DNA of 64,000 nucleotides from Vagococcus fluvialis (lineage in GTDB: Bacteria; Bacillota; Bacilli; Lactobacillales; Vagococcaceae), in the NCBI RefSeq assembly GCF_003337315.1, contig NZ_QPJV01000005.1, positions 62,001 to 126,000 of the forward strand, written 5' to 3'. Positions within the stretch are counted from its first letter, which is position 1. The number at the start of each line of letters is the position of its first letter. Under the pieces are notes generated by a model. It was not told the DNA's origin, did not search any database, and was given only the letters and a program-made list of their open reading frames with translations. Below are positions 1 to 9,125 of this stretch, piece after piece. The translations under genes were made by a program, and so were the position numbers.

Positions 1-2686
1 CAAACCATCTACCATTAGATGTTGTACTTAAAGACTTAACATACAAGACTTCTACTTCACCTAACTGGATAGGGTTTATTGTTTCCATTGGCTTTTCATA
101 GGCTGTTAAAGCTTTAACCTCAGCCTGTCTATAGTAGCCTGATAAGATTTCTTTTTTCAGCGGTCTAATAGCTATTTCTTTCAACTTATCTTTGTGCTGT
201 AAGTGATTTGGAACTTTCACTAGCTGTCGCAAGATTTTAACAATAAGACTCGCTTTTTTATTGGGAGATAACTTTTTAGACCAGGTAATTTTATTTTTAG
301 GTACCCAACCTAAGTCTTTCCCTTTTAAAGTAACTAAGACAGAAGTCCCCTCTTCAGTAACAACTTCTTTGGTAATATCCACATAAACATTCCGTAACTC
401 TGCTGCTGTACTTAGTGGCACACTTTTTTCTAATCCTATTGGTTCTGAATAAAAATCATCATCGGTATACGTATTTAACTTACCAAAGTTTGAAACTGAT
501 TTTTCAGATAAGATACTAACTGGAGATACACTTACCTCTTTGGCTTTTATCCATCCTAGGTATATATGGTCTTGACTAATTTTATAGTAGGTTTCATCCT
601 GATAAACAAATTTACCTAAAACAGACACCTCATCAGAAGTTAAATATTTTTCCTTAATACTTCCTAAGGTCATATCTGGTCTTGTTGACTTAATTAGTAA
701 TTTTTTTTCTGGTCTGTTCAGTCTCCCAGAACGAACAAACATTATCGTTTGAGCCACTTCTTTTACTATCGGTCTTTGTTCATTAATTGTTAAGATTTTC
801 TTTATGTTTATTGTATTCGTTGCATAAGTAAATTTTTCAGCAGCTGCATATTCTTTTAATTGTTCTTTATTAATTTCCATAATTGATTCTGAAACAGAAA
901 CTAATTTATCATAACGGTCATAGACACTAAATTGGCCCAACAAATTAATTTTATGGATTTTTTTGCCATTAACAGTTCTCTCTTGGTCTAATTTCATATC
1001 ACTATGTAGATAACAAACATAATGTTTTGTCTGTGATGCTAAAATCAGCTTACTCCAATGTAGACTGTAACCACTAAAATCAATCGCAACATCAAAATTA
1101 GGTGTTCCCATTAATCTATTTAACTCACGCTTATAGATTTCCTCAGGATACTGTTCTTCTTTTCCTTTTTTGACACCATTAAAATGAATTTTTAAGTCTC
1201 TATAATGCTCCTTAATGGTAAATAAAGGAACATCATAACGAAAAAGTAAAGTCACATTCTCCGGAACACTGGCAACATTTTTTATTTGTTCTGGCATTGA
1301 TAGATTATCTAGTAATAAAACTACTCTGTACTGACTATAATCAATTGTCTGCATTAAATTAAGGAAGCTACTTGTGATTCCATTATTTCTTAGGCCACCT
1401 GGATAAATCAGTAGACTTTTTTTAGTTGTATCTGGTCCAATGACTACTACATTAGGTAAGCTTTTTTTATTAAAGATAATATTAACAATTCTTTCTGTCA
1501 CAAAACCATCATCATAACAAACAAATTTTTCTTTACATTTGTCATAATTAGCTTGATAGTTAGTAACATCATTTTCCAGATTTTCAATATTAACTAATAA
1601 TTCATCAATGTTAAATGCCACTGCTCCTGGTAACTCTTCATATTCAAAATATTTACCACGTTGATTTGAATACAAATCATCATCCCAACAATAAAATAGG
1701 ATTGGCTTATCAGTTACTAAGTAATCAAAGAATATACTGGAGTAATCTGTGATTAACAAATCAGTGATACCTAAGAGTTTATTTGTATCAATCACATCTG
1801 GAATTAAAAATGGTCTTAATGCGACATTTTTTTTAGCTTCATCGTAAAGAAATGGATGAACTTTGACTAAAACATTGTAGCTATCATCAAATTTTTCTCT
1901 AACGAGTTCCATCTCACTTTGAATTTGTTTAACTTCATCAGAGAAAGTTGCTGGATCATTTAATTTACAGGTTGGTGTATATAGCATTATTTTTTTGCTT
2001 AAGTCTAAAGTTATGTCAAAATCAAATAACAGTTTTAAAAGTTCGTCTTTATTTTTATCAAAGGTTTGATCGATTCTTGGGTAGCCTGATTCGATGATTT
2101 TTCCACTGTAATTATCATTTAAGCGGTAACTCTTTAAAAACATATTAGTCGTGTGATGATTCGGGCTAATTAAAAAATCAGCCATGTAAAAATTTCTGAC
2201 GACATTTTTAGCATTAGCCGGGTTTCCTGGGATATCAAAGCCCATTGTTTTTAAAGGTGTTCCGTGCCAAGTATTAATATAAGTTTGATCTTTTTTAATC
2301 GTTACAAAAGGTTGAAAAGTAGAGTTATTAATCAAATATTCTGCTTTTGCTAACCATTTTAAATAGCTTTCTGAGTTTCGTGTCACAAAGATGACATTTT
2401 TATGGTCTTTATATAAAGACTTAATTTTTTCTAACTCTTCATTTTTAGTTACACTCCAAATATGAGTGTAAGATTGTTCTTTATCTACTTTAAGTAAATA
2501 CTCAAAAATCGCCAAGGGGGAATCAGTCATTGATTTTCCATCACGACTTTCATAAAGAATCGTATTTTTTTCTACTGTTTCATTAATAAAAAACTTGGTG
2601 TACTTATCGACTAATCCACGGTAATATGAAACTTTTGGTAAAATAGTTGCTCCCACTAAACGAGCTCCATGACTAATGATACTCAT
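1..2686 (-). CDS. Partial bifunctional CDP-glycerol glycerophosphotransferase / glycosyltransferase-like protein with GW-type modules (3' end outside window)
   Basis: The frame stays open from the ATG at 2686 to the left edge, so at least 895 codons are present and the C-terminus is missing. Residues about 30-400 are a TagF/TarF-type glycerophosphotransferase domain, with the WHGTPLK motif near residue 139 and TDYSS near 313. A second region (about 400-680) begins like a GT4 glycosyltransferase (IYPGGLRNNGITSSFLNL, later CYLHSDM). From about 690 on there are SH3-like GW modules (YLGWIKAKEVS, LGWVPKNKITW), which in other wall proteins bind teichoic acids. It starts 3 bases after the previous stop, with an AAAGGGG ribosome site overlapping that gene. 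Probable role: polymerising or decorating wall teichoic acid at the membrane. The domain order is seen; the substrate is inferred. Confidence 0.85.
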   Translation of the reverse strand, partial: MSIISHGARLVGATILPKVSYYRGLVDKYTKFFINETVEKNTILYESRDGKSMTDSPLAIFEYLLKVDKEQSYTHIWSVTKNEELEKIKSLYKDHKNVIFVTRNSESYLKWLAKAEYLINNSTFQPFVTIKKDQTYINTWHGTPLKTMGFDIPGNPANAKNVVRNFYMADFLISPNHHTTNMFLKSYRLNDNYSGKIIESGYPRIDQTFDKNKDELLKLLFDFDITLDLSKKIMLYTPTCKLNDPATFSDEVKQIQSEMELVREKFDDSYNVLVKVHPFLYDEAKKNVALRPFLIPDVIDTNKLLGITDLLITDYSSIFFDYLVTDKPILFYCWDDDLYSNQRGKYFEYEELPGAVAFNIDELLVNIENLENDVTNYQANYDKCKEKFVCYDDGFVTERIVNIIFNKKSLPNVVVIGPDTTKKSLLIYPGGLRNNGITSSFLNLMQTIDYSQYRVVLLLDNLSMPEQIKNVASVPENVTLLFRYDVPLFTIKEHYRDLKIHFNGVKKGKEEQYPEEIYKRELNRLMGTPNFDVAIDFSGYSLHWSKLILASQTKHYVCYLHSDMKLDQERTVNGKKIHKINLLGQFSVYDRYDKLVSVSESIMEINKEQLKEYAAAEKFTYATNTINIKKILTINEQRPIVKEVAQTIMFVRSGRLNRPEKKLLIKSTRPDMTLGSIKEKYLTSDEVSVLGKFVYQDETYYKISQDHIYLGWIKAKEVSVSPVSILSEKSVSNFGKLNTYTDDDFYSEPIGLEKSVPLSTAAELRNVYVDITKEVVTEEGTSVLVTLKGKDLGWVPKNKITWSKKLSPNKKASLIVKILRQLVKVPNHLQHKDKLKEIAIRPLKKEILSGYYRQAEVKALTAYEKPMETINPIQLGEVEVLYVKSLSTTSNGRWF

Positions 2687-2689
2687 CCT

Positions 2690-3865
2690 TTATTCCCCTT
2701 TCTCTTTTATAATTGTTTTCATTATTTTTTCCGATGCTTTTCCATCTTCAAGGGACGTAAATTTCTCTTTAAATAACTCATATTTTTCTGATTTATATGT
2801 CTTGTTAGTTGATTTCCATCTCATAACCTCTTCAAGTAATTCATTTTTCGTTGTAACCAGTCGGCCTGGTATTTCTTCTGCCATAGGGAAATAAAAACCT
2901 CTCATCTCATTAGCATACTCTTCTTCATCTGGAATGTAGAAAATCATCGGCTTTTCTGTAATGGCAAAATCAAACATACATGAAGAATAATCAGTTATTA
3001 ATAAATCACTAATTGCAAGTAACTCTGCCATATCAATATTTCCTGAAACATTAACAACTTTCCCTTGATATTTAGAAAAATCAAATTGTCCAGCCACCAA
3101 ATAGTGCATCCTCACTAGCAACAAACTATCATCAGCTATTTTCTCAACTAAGTCATCAAAAGGAAAATCAATAGTAAAGGTGTATTTACCATTTTGTCTC
3201 GCTTCTTTTTCCCGCCAAGTTGGGGCATAAAGAATCAGCTTTTTATCTTCTGGCAAATCCAATTTTTCTTTAATCATATTTTTAGTAGATTCATCTTTAG
3301 TTGTCTTAACTAAAAGATCATTTCGTGGATATCCTGTTTCAAGAACTGTTCCTTGATAAGCAAATGCTCTTTTGAATATCTCCGTACTATATGGATTAGG
3401 TGACACTAAATAGTCCCATCTCTTTGATTCTTCTGAAAAGGAATTATCATAACTTTCTTTTGTATAGCCTGGAATATTCACTGTTTCAATATCTTGACCA
3501 ATTTTTTTAAGCGGAGTACCATGCCAAGTTTGTAAATAAGTTGTTTTTTTGTTCTTTGTAAGCCACAAAGGTGTTCTTGTATTAATCACCCAGACAGCTG
3601 CTCTAGGCATAGTTAAAAACCATTTAATAGAGAAGCGGAGGACGTAAGAAACCTTTTCATCACGAAAAGGTTTCTCTTGTCCTTTGTTAACTCCCCATAC
3701 TAAATGGTATTCAGGATATTCTTGTTTCATCCATTCATAAATGGCTTTTGGATTGTCACTAAATTGTGTGCCATGAAAACTTTCAAAGTAAATAGTTTTA
3801 GAACTATGAAAGAGACCAATGCCTTTAAAGATAATGCCTATAAACTTTTCTACTAAAGCTTTCAT
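2690..3865 (-). CDS. CDP-glycerol glycerophosphotransferase family protein (TagF/TarF-like)
   Basis: A 391-residue member of the Glyphos_transf family. It carries TWHGTPLKKIG near residue 113, a SPNPYSTEIF segment, GYPRNDLL, LYAPTWRE and the C-terminal TDYSSCMFDF signature, all typical of enzymes that move glycerol- or ribitol-phosphate from a CDP-linked donor to a lipid-linked acceptor. The length fits a single-domain primase/TarF-type enzyme rather than a long TagF polymerase. It sits between the exporter permease gene and the large bifunctional transferase, with 15-bp and 3-bp gaps, so it is part of one teichoic-acid operon. Whether it primes or polymerises cannot be told from sequence. 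Confidence 0.9.
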   Translation of the reverse strand: MKALVEKFIGIIFKGIGLFHSSKTIYFESFHGTQFSDNPKAIYEWMKQEYPEYHLVWGVNKGQEKPFRDEKVSYVLRFSIKWFLTMPRAAVWVINTRTPLWLTKNKKTTYLQTWHGTPLKKIGQDIETVNIPGYTKESYDNSFSEESKRWDYLVSPNPYSTEIFKRAFAYQGTVLETGYPRNDLLVKTTKDESTKNMIKEKLDLPEDKKLILYAPTWREKEARQNGKYTFTIDFPFDDLVEKIADDSLLLVRMHYLVAGQFDFSKYQGKVVNVSGNIDMAELLAISDLLITDYSSCMFDFAITEKPMIFYIPDEEEYANEMRGFYFPMAEEIPGRLVTTKNELLEEVMRWKSTNKTYKSEKYELFKEKFTSLEDGKASEKIMKTIIKEKGE

Positions 3866-3880
3866 GCTAAAACTCCTTTA

Positions 3881-4693
3881 TTAAATAAAATCAACAAATC
3901 GTGCTCTAAATTTCATATGAATATGAGAGCCCACAATTAGTAAAACGCCTGTTACTAACCAGAAAAACATTGTTTGAGTTCCTTTTTCCCAGAACCATTG
4001 TTTTGAAAGGAAAGAATCTCTAAAGCCATCAATAATATAGTAGATTGGATTTAAAGCTAATAATCTCACTATTATTGGGTGACCTTTAAACATAGATTCA
4101 AAGTTCCAAATTGGGCCTGATAAATAAAATAGTAATCTTAAAATAGACTGCAGCATAATATGGTAGTCTCGTACTAAAATCGTAATAGTTGAGTTTAAGA
4201 CACCAAAAGCAAATAAAAAGGCAATCATACAGAAGAAATAGTATAAATACTGTAACCAGTAGATTGTTGGATAGATACCAAAACCAAACATTGAAGCAAG
4301 TAATAAAATCATCATAGCACGGTAACTAACAAAGTTACTTCTAATGTTAACCATTGGTAAGATACTGACTGGGAATTTCATTTTCGATACCATACCGATT
4401 TGTTTGTAGATACTATTTGACCCACCTAAAATCGAGCTATTAATAAAGAACCATGCGATAATCCCGATTAACATCCAAACGATAAATGGCACACCATCTA
4501 CTTCTTTTCCTTGGTTTACCCCTAGTCCGAAAACTAAGTAATAAATCCCGATTTGGATAGCTGGGTTTAAAAACTGCCAAATAAGTCCTAAATAATGACT
4601 TTGGTAAGTTGCTTTTTCTTCATATTTTGATATTCGTCGAATAATACCATAACTATTTATTTGCTCTAAAATTATTGTTTTTACGTCATTCAC
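3881..4693 (-). CDS. tagG: Teichoic acid ABC exporter permease (TagG/TarG-like)
   Basis: This 270-residue protein has the ABC-2 permease pattern: an amphipathic N-terminal stretch with YQSHYLGLIWQFLNPAIQIGIYYLVFG, six predicted membrane segments and an NPIYYIIDGFRDSF segment before the last helices, as in TagG and polysaccharide exporter permeases. With TagH it should form the transporter that flips the lipid-linked wall teichoic acid across the membrane. It is separated from its ATPase partner by two glycosyltransferase genes, unlike the usual adjacent tagGH pair, but lies in the same minus-strand operon. Confidence 0.9.
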   Translation of the reverse strand: MNDVKTIILEQINSYGIIRRISKYEEKATYQSHYLGLIWQFLNPAIQIGIYYLVFGLGVNQGKEVDGVPFIVWMLIGIIAWFFINSSILGGSNSIYKQIGMVSKMKFPVSILPMVNIRSNFVSYRAMMILLLASMFGFGIYPTIYWLQYLYYFFCMIAFLFAFGVLNSTITILVRDYHIMLQSILRLLFYLSGPIWNFESMFKGHPIIVRLLALNPIYYIIDGFRDSFLSKQWFWEKGTQTMFFWLVTGVLLIVGSHIHMKFRARFVDFI

Positions 4694-4707
4694 GTTGCAA
4701 ACTCTCC

Positions 4708-5451
4708 TTAATGTTTCCCTTGTTTTCGATGCCAGTTAATTGATTTTAAAACAAAGACTGGCAGCTGAAAAATACGATAAAATCGTTTTGGATTACTAAT
4801 GGAACGATATAGCCACTCTAGATTTAATGTAATAAAAATTTTTGGTGCCCTTTTAGCTGTGCCACTTAAAACATCTAAACTCCCACCAATTGTCTGAAAA
4901 ACGTTGGCTGATATTAAGTTAATATTTTTTTTAAGCCACTCTTCTTGTTTTGGACTTCCCAGGGCTACAAAGACCATATCTACTTGAGCTTCATTGATTT
5001 GCTCAACTATTTTGTCATCACTTAATTTAGTGTAACCATCAATCATTCCTGCTACTTCTAAATTAGGATAAGTTGTAGCGATATTTTCCCCAGCTAATTT
5101 TACTACTTCTGGTTTTGCTCCATAAAGAAAAATTCTTTTTTTATGAGTGTTACAAAAGCGGAGTAATTCTTCCATTGTATCAAATCCTGCTACTCGCTCT
5201 GTCACTTTTCCTTTTGTCCAATGAGACACTTTTATAATACCAATTCCATCAGCTATTCTGTGAGTTGACTGATCAATAAAGTCTTTGACTGCTTTATTTT
5301 GTTCAGACATCAAAATAATCTGCGGGTTGACACTGGCAATTGTTAGTTTAGTGTTCTCTTTAAAACATTCCTCGACATCACTTAAAATGTCTGACATTGT
5401 CAGTATATCAACAGGAACATCCAATATTTTTTCCACTTCATAATTTCTCAT
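4708..5451 (-). CDS. tagA: WecB/TagA/CpsF family N-acetylmannosaminyltransferase (TagA-like)
   Basis: The protein matches the WecB/TagA/CpsF family: VDILTMSDIL at the N-terminus, TIASVNPQIILMSEQN, ADGIGI, a conserved RVAGFD motif, LYGAKPEV and GSPKQEEWL. TagA adds ManNAc to the undecaprenyl-linked GlcNAc made by TagO, the second step of wall teichoic acid synthesis. I place the start at 5451 (MRNYEVEKIL), where the ATG overlaps the upstream stop by one base and GGATGGAA lies just ahead. An in-frame ATG at 5481 would add ten residues but has no ribosome site. It probably acts at the inner membrane face. Confidence 0.88.
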   Translation of the reverse strand: MRNYEVEKILDVPVDILTMSDILSDVEECFKENTKLTIASVNPQIILMSEQNKAVKDFIDQSTHRIADGIGIIKVSHWTKGKVTERVAGFDTMEELLRFCNTHKKRIFLYGAKPEVVKLAGENIATTYPNLEVAGMIDGYTKLSDDKIVEQINEAQVDMVFVALGSPKQEEWLKKNINLISANVFQTIGGSLDVLSGTAKRAPKIFITLNLEWLYRSISNPKRFYRIFQLPVFVLKSINWHRKQGKH

Positions 5452-6584
5452 TAGTTTCCATCCATTTTTTCTTTTATCCATTGTAATAAACGTTTTGTTG
5501 ATTCCCCGTCGTTGTAAGTGTTCCAGACTTCGTTAAAAGCAGATAAATCATCTTGGCTTTCTTCAATGCTAAGAACAACTTCTTCTATTGTAGAGACTAC
5601 TTTGTAGGGCAGTGTTTCTTTAAATATCTGTTGAATACCTGTTTCTTTTTCGTATTCTTCTTCATCAAACCAATAGAAAACAAGTTTTCCTTGTTTGTTA
5701 ATCAGCGCGTAATCAAAAGCTACTGATGAGTAATCTGTTATTAAGCAATCTGCTGCTAATAATAAATCATCTGCTCCTTGATTTTGCTGTACCAAACGAA
5801 CACCCTTAACAGCTGTTAATTTTTCAGCCTCAAGTAAAGTTGTTGTTGGATGAATTTTGATAATTAATTCAGTAGTTGCTGGTAATTTTTCTCTTAAAAA
5901 TAAAACATCAGCTACTAAATTAGGCATATTATTTTTTCGATAAGTTGGTAAGTAAACAATTTTTTGTGTTTGTTGCTCTTCTTTAGAAGCTTTTAAGAGG
6001 TAATCTGTTCTTGGAAAACCAAGATACAGTATTTCTTCTTCTGTTGCTCCGTAACTTTTCTTAAAGACATCACCCATAGCTTTTGAACCTACTAAAAAGC
6101 GTGTAAAAGATTGATAGACACGATTGAATCTGTCATGATCCGTTTTTGTTCGATTAGTTGCACTTTTCTCTTCTAAGCCAAATTGCTTAATCGCACCAGT
6201 TGCATGCCATAATTGGATAATTTCTCTTCGACTATCGACAACAATATCCCCTAATAAAGGAAAATAATTGTCAGCAATTACTATTTTACTTTCAGTAATT
6301 AATTTAATGGTCATAAACAATCCCTGAACCGTATTAATACACCACGTATCAATGCCTTTTTCAGCATAAGCCAACGCTTCATGTGACACTTGCTTCGTAT
6401 AACAAATACTTAAATGTTCTTGCTTATTTAAGGCTTCAATCAAACCGTGATCATTATTAGGAAAACTAAGCAAATACACAACTTGTTTTTTCTTTTCAGC
6501 TTTTGTATACACTCGCGAAACCGTCTTAACATATAGGGCGTAAACTGTCTTTAGTAAATCAATGAATAATGATTTCATCATCAA
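5451..6584 (-). CDS. TagB-like CDP-glycerol:glycerophosphotransferase
   Basis: A 377-residue Glyphos_transf protein with an N-terminal hydrophobic/amphipathic anchor. It carries the IIQLWHATGAIKQFGLE motif (the WHA(T)G(A) variant of the family's WHGTPLK), GFPRTDYL, IVYLPTYRKN, a KIHPTT segment and the LLAADCLITDYSSVAFDY signature. These traits fit TagB/TarB, the primase that places the first glycerol-phosphate on ManNAc-GlcNAc-PP-undecaprenol; its place directly before tagA supports this. It overlaps tagH by 26 bp. Starts at 6584, 6581 and 6578 (MMMKSL) are equally possible. Confidence 0.88.
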   Translation of the reverse strand: MMMKSLFIDLLKTVYALYVKTVSRVYTKAEKKKQVVYLLSFPNNDHGLIEALNKQEHLSICYTKQVSHEALAYAEKGIDTWCINTVQGLFMTIKLITESKIVIADNYFPLLGDIVVDSRREIIQLWHATGAIKQFGLEEKSATNRTKTDHDRFNRVYQSFTRFLVGSKAMGDVFKKSYGATEEEILYLGFPRTDYLLKASKEEQQTQKIVYLPTYRKNNMPNLVADVLFLREKLPATTELIIKIHPTTTLLEAEKLTAVKGVRLVQQNQGADDLLLAADCLITDYSSVAFDYALINKQGKLVFYWFDEEEYEKETGIQQIFKETLPYKVVSTIEEVVLSIEESQDDLSAFNEVWNTYNDGESTKRLLQWIKEKMDGN

Positions 6585-7635
6585 TTAACCTTACAGGACT
6601 TGCCTCTTTCACAACTGTCTCAGTTTTGCTCTTATCTAAGTCACTACTTGCAAAAAGCGATGAAAAAGCTTTACCACTAATTTGTAGATAACCAAAGAAC
6701 ATAATACCAATAACCATTCCGATTAAACAAATCTTAGTCAGAACTGACATTTTACCAATATCAGGGCCTTTTAAGGCAGCTTCGTCATGGCCTCTTTCTA
6801 TAGCAATTTCTTTTAACTTTTCTTCTGAGAAGTCTTTTTGAGCTTCTTTAAACTTATCTTGGTATTCTTTTTTGTCTTTAGCACTTTGTTTTTTAAACCA
6901 AGCAATGAAGTCACGGTAATTTTTTACGACTTCTTCAGTTGGTCCATACTCTCTTAATTCACCGTAATGAATCCAAGCAACTTTATCACATAATTTTTCA
7001 ATTTGTGCAAGTGAGTGAGAAACGAAGAAAATAGTTTTCCCTTGTTCCTTAAAGCTTAAAATACGCTCCACACATTTTTGGTAGAAAGTATCATCTCCAA
7101 CTGATAATGCCTCGTCAATAATCAATACATCTGGATTTTGATGGACAGCAATAGCAAAACCAAGTCTTGATCTCATACCACTTGAATAGTTTTTTACTGG
7201 CTGAGTAATAAAATCACCTAAGTCAGCAAACGCTTTAATATCTTCTAGCATGTCATCAATTTCTTCGTTAGTGAAACCACCCATTAAACATTTTAAGCGA
7301 ATATTTTCTAAACCTGTTAACTGAGGTTTTAATCCTGCTCCAATAGCAATAATTGATGTTTCACCATTAATTGTCATTTGACCTGTTGTTTGAGGAATAA
7401 TTCCTGCTAGTATATTAGATAAGGTTGATTTACCTGAACCATTAATTCCGATTAAACCAACAGCTTCACCAGAATAAACTGTTAAATCAATCCCTTTAAG
7501 TCCCCAAAAATGTGGAATGCTTTTTTCAGAAAACTTAAATAATGCTTTGATTTTATCTGATTTTTTCTTGTATAGGTCATATTCTTTTGTAATCATATTT
7601 AGTTGAACTTTTACATTCTCTTCTTGTTGTTTCAA
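6559..7635 (-). CDS. tagH: Teichoic acid ABC exporter ATP-binding protein (TagH-like) with C-terminal membrane segment
   Basis: The first 250 residues form an ABC ATPase of the polysaccharide-export type: Walker A GINGSGKST, signature NYSSGMRSRLG, Walker B VLIIDEALSVGD and switch FVSHS. A charged linker follows, then one membrane helix around residues 300-318 and a short extracytoplasmic tail. Bacillus TagH also carries a C-terminal extension, whereas staphylococcal TarH does not; this one is intermediate (358 residues). It is the first gene of the teichoic-acid operon, 43 bp below a good sigma-A promoter. The tail's job is unknown. Confidence 0.92.
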   Translation of the reverse strand: MKQQEENVKVQLNMITKEYDLYKKKSDKIKALFKFSEKSIPHFWGLKGIDLTVYSGEAVGLIGINGSGKSTLSNILAGIIPQTTGQMTINGETSIIAIGAGLKPQLTGLENIRLKCLMGGFTNEEIDDMLEDIKAFADLGDFITQPVKNYSSGMRSRLGFAIAVHQNPDVLIIDEALSVGDDTFYQKCVERILSFKEQGKTIFFVSHSLAQIEKLCDKVAWIHYGELREYGPTEEVVKNYRDFIAWFKKQSAKDKKEYQDKFKEAQKDFSEEKLKEIAIERGHDEAALKGPDIGKMSVLTKICLIGMVIGIMFFGYLQISGKAFSSLFASSDLDKSKTETVVKEASPVRLIDDEIIIH

Positions 7636-7677
7636 AATTGTCTCATCCTATCTTTCTTTCATTGAAACCTCATAGCG

Positions 7678-7706
7678 ATTTTACACTAATTTACACTTTT
7701 TTTCAA
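7678..7706 (-). promoter_or_regulatory. Sigma-A promoter of the tagH operon
   Basis: On the minus strand TTGAAA (7706-7701) and TAAAAT (7683-7678) are separated by exactly 17 bases. They lie 43 bases before the tagH start and no other gene precedes it, so this is the likely promoter for the whole teichoic-acid operon. Confidence 0.65.
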
Positions 7707-7760
7707 AATTCTCTAACATTTTTATAAGATTCTTAGTCTTTTAATTGGATTTTTTCTTAG

Positions 7761-7795
7761 AAAAAGAGGGTAGACAATCATTTCGCCACCCTCTT
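7761..7795 (-). terminator. Rho-independent terminator of the LCP gene
   Basis: Eight-base arms AAGAGGGT and ACCCTCTT (7764-7771 / 7788-7795) are followed on the minus strand by TTTC. The hairpin sits 10 bases past the stop of the LCP gene and separates it from tagH. Confidence 0.75.
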
Positions 7796-7805
7796 CCTTA
7801 CTTAT

Positions 7806-8957
7806 TTAATTAATAATAGCCATTCCATCTTGTGGGAATGTTTGCGGTGCAACTATTCCATTTGTTTCGAACTCATAACCTGCTACATCGCGCTCATCAG
7901 TTGCATCTAATCCTAAAGATACTCTTAACTTATGTGAGATATAGTCTAGGCTATCTTGATGTAAGCCTACCATACTAACTGATTCTCCGTAAGGTGCGTA
8001 ATCGTAACTCATCCATGAGAAAGCATATGACTCAAATTTATAATTTTTAGTTAATCCTGACTGAGCAATTGAAAGAATTTTATTTGATGGCATGTCTGTT
8101 GTAATATGACCATCTAACGCATCTAATATGCTCTTATATTTGGCAATTGTACCAATATCCATTGCTTTTTGAGCAATAGCTGTTAAGACTTGTTGCTGAC
8201 GTTTACCACGCTCAATATCATTATCAATATAGCGAGTTCTTGAGAAGGCTAAAGCTTCCTCGCCACTTAAATTATGGCGACCTTCTTTTAAGTCCACTAC
8301 TTTTTTACCTTGAGCATTTTGCTCAGTCAAGGTAAATGGAACGTCAATCTCAACGCCACCTAACGCATCAACAATATCTTCAAAAGCTTTGAAATCTGCT
8401 GTTGCATAGTAATTAATTGGAATATTTAATAGTTTTTCTACTGAATCAATAGTAGAATCAATTCCTCCATAAGAGAAGGCAGCATTGATTTTATCTTTGC
8501 CAGTGAATGAATCAGAAACAATATCTGTGTAAGTATCGCGAGGAATACTCACAATATTAACTAACTCATCTTTCGGATTAATAGTAAGAAGTAACATAGA
8601 GTCAGTCCTTGCACTTCCTAGCTCTCTTTCACTATTGTCATCCAAACCTAATATCAAAACAGAAATAGGATCTTTTTGAACATCTATCTTATCATTTTCA
8701 ATACTAGATGATTTTCTAGGTTGGTAAGAGTTATTTAAAAAGTTGTTAGTATCCATTAATCCTTTTACAAAATAAACCATTCCAGATAGGATTGCTAACA
8801 GTAATACAATAACAATACTTTTCCCGATTACCCCAAGTATTGATTTGCTTTTTTTCTGATTTCTTTTATTTCTTCTTGATGAGTACTCTGAATACTCGTC
8901 TTCATATAAGTTTTCTCGATTTTTTCGACTATTTTTTTTACTTTTTGCCAATGTCAA
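7806..8957 (-). CDS. LCP (LytR-CpsA-Psr) family cell wall polymer ligase
   Basis: 383 residues: a highly charged cytoplasmic head (1-40), one membrane helix (about 41-65) and an extracellular LCP domain. The domain has the family landmarks VLILGLDD, SARTDSMLLL, VNIVSIPRDTYTDI, INAAFSYGG, LGGVEIDVPF, LSGEEALAFSRTRYIDNDIERGKRQQQV. LCP enzymes transfer teichoic acid or capsule from the undecaprenyl carrier to peptidoglycan. Its position between tagO and the tag operon makes teichoic acid attachment the likely task. It has its own extended -10 promoter and terminator. Confidence 0.92.
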   Translation of the reverse strand: MTLAKSKKNSRKNRENLYEDEYSEYSSRRNKRNQKKSKSILGVIGKSIVIVLLLAILSGMVYFVKGLMDTNNFLNNSYQPRKSSSIENDKIDVQKDPISVLILGLDDNSERELGSARTDSMLLLTINPKDELVNIVSIPRDTYTDIVSDSFTGKDKINAAFSYGGIDSTIDSVEKLLNIPINYYATADFKAFEDIVDALGGVEIDVPFTLTEQNAQGKKVVDLKEGRHNLSGEEALAFSRTRYIDNDIERGKRQQQVLTAIAQKAMDIGTIAKYKSILDALDGHITTDMPSNKILSIAQSGLTKNYKFESYAFSWMSYDYAPYGESVSMVGLHQDSLDYISHKLRVSLGLDATDERDVAGYEFETNGIVAPQTFPQDGMAIIN

Positions 8958-8984
8958 AACTCCTAGTTTTCAATTATCTCCGTT

Positions 8985-8993
8985 AGTATAACA
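8985..8993 (-). promoter_or_regulatory. Extended -10 promoter of the LCP gene
   Basis: TGTTATACT on the minus strand is a TGn-extended -10 element 28 bases before the LCP start. The -35 region (TATTTT at 17 bases) is poor, as is common with extended -10 promoters. Confidence 0.5.
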
Positions 8994-9065
8994 TAGAGAA
9001 TCTTTCAAAAATAGTAAATCTATTAAATTTTAAATAGTTTAAAGAAAACCTTAATAAGTTTGACG

Positions 9066-9094
9066 TTGTTCGTACCTTTAAAAAAGTGTATAAT
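9066..9094 (+). promoter_or_regulatory. Sigma-A promoter of tagO
   Basis: TTGTTC (9066-9071), a 17-base spacer and a perfect TATAAT (9089-9094) stand 31 bases before the ATG of tagO, divergent from the LCP promoter. Confidence 0.65.
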
Positions 9095-9125
9095 GTTCTT
9101 TGAATTGTGAAAGTAGGTATACATT

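Noticed and set aside
2676-2894. Plus-strand frame opposite the TagF-like gene
   Set aside because: It is the antisense of a well-supported coding region, hydrophobic by reverse complement only, with no ribosome site; the same holds for similar antisense frames over valS, folC, rnjA and others.
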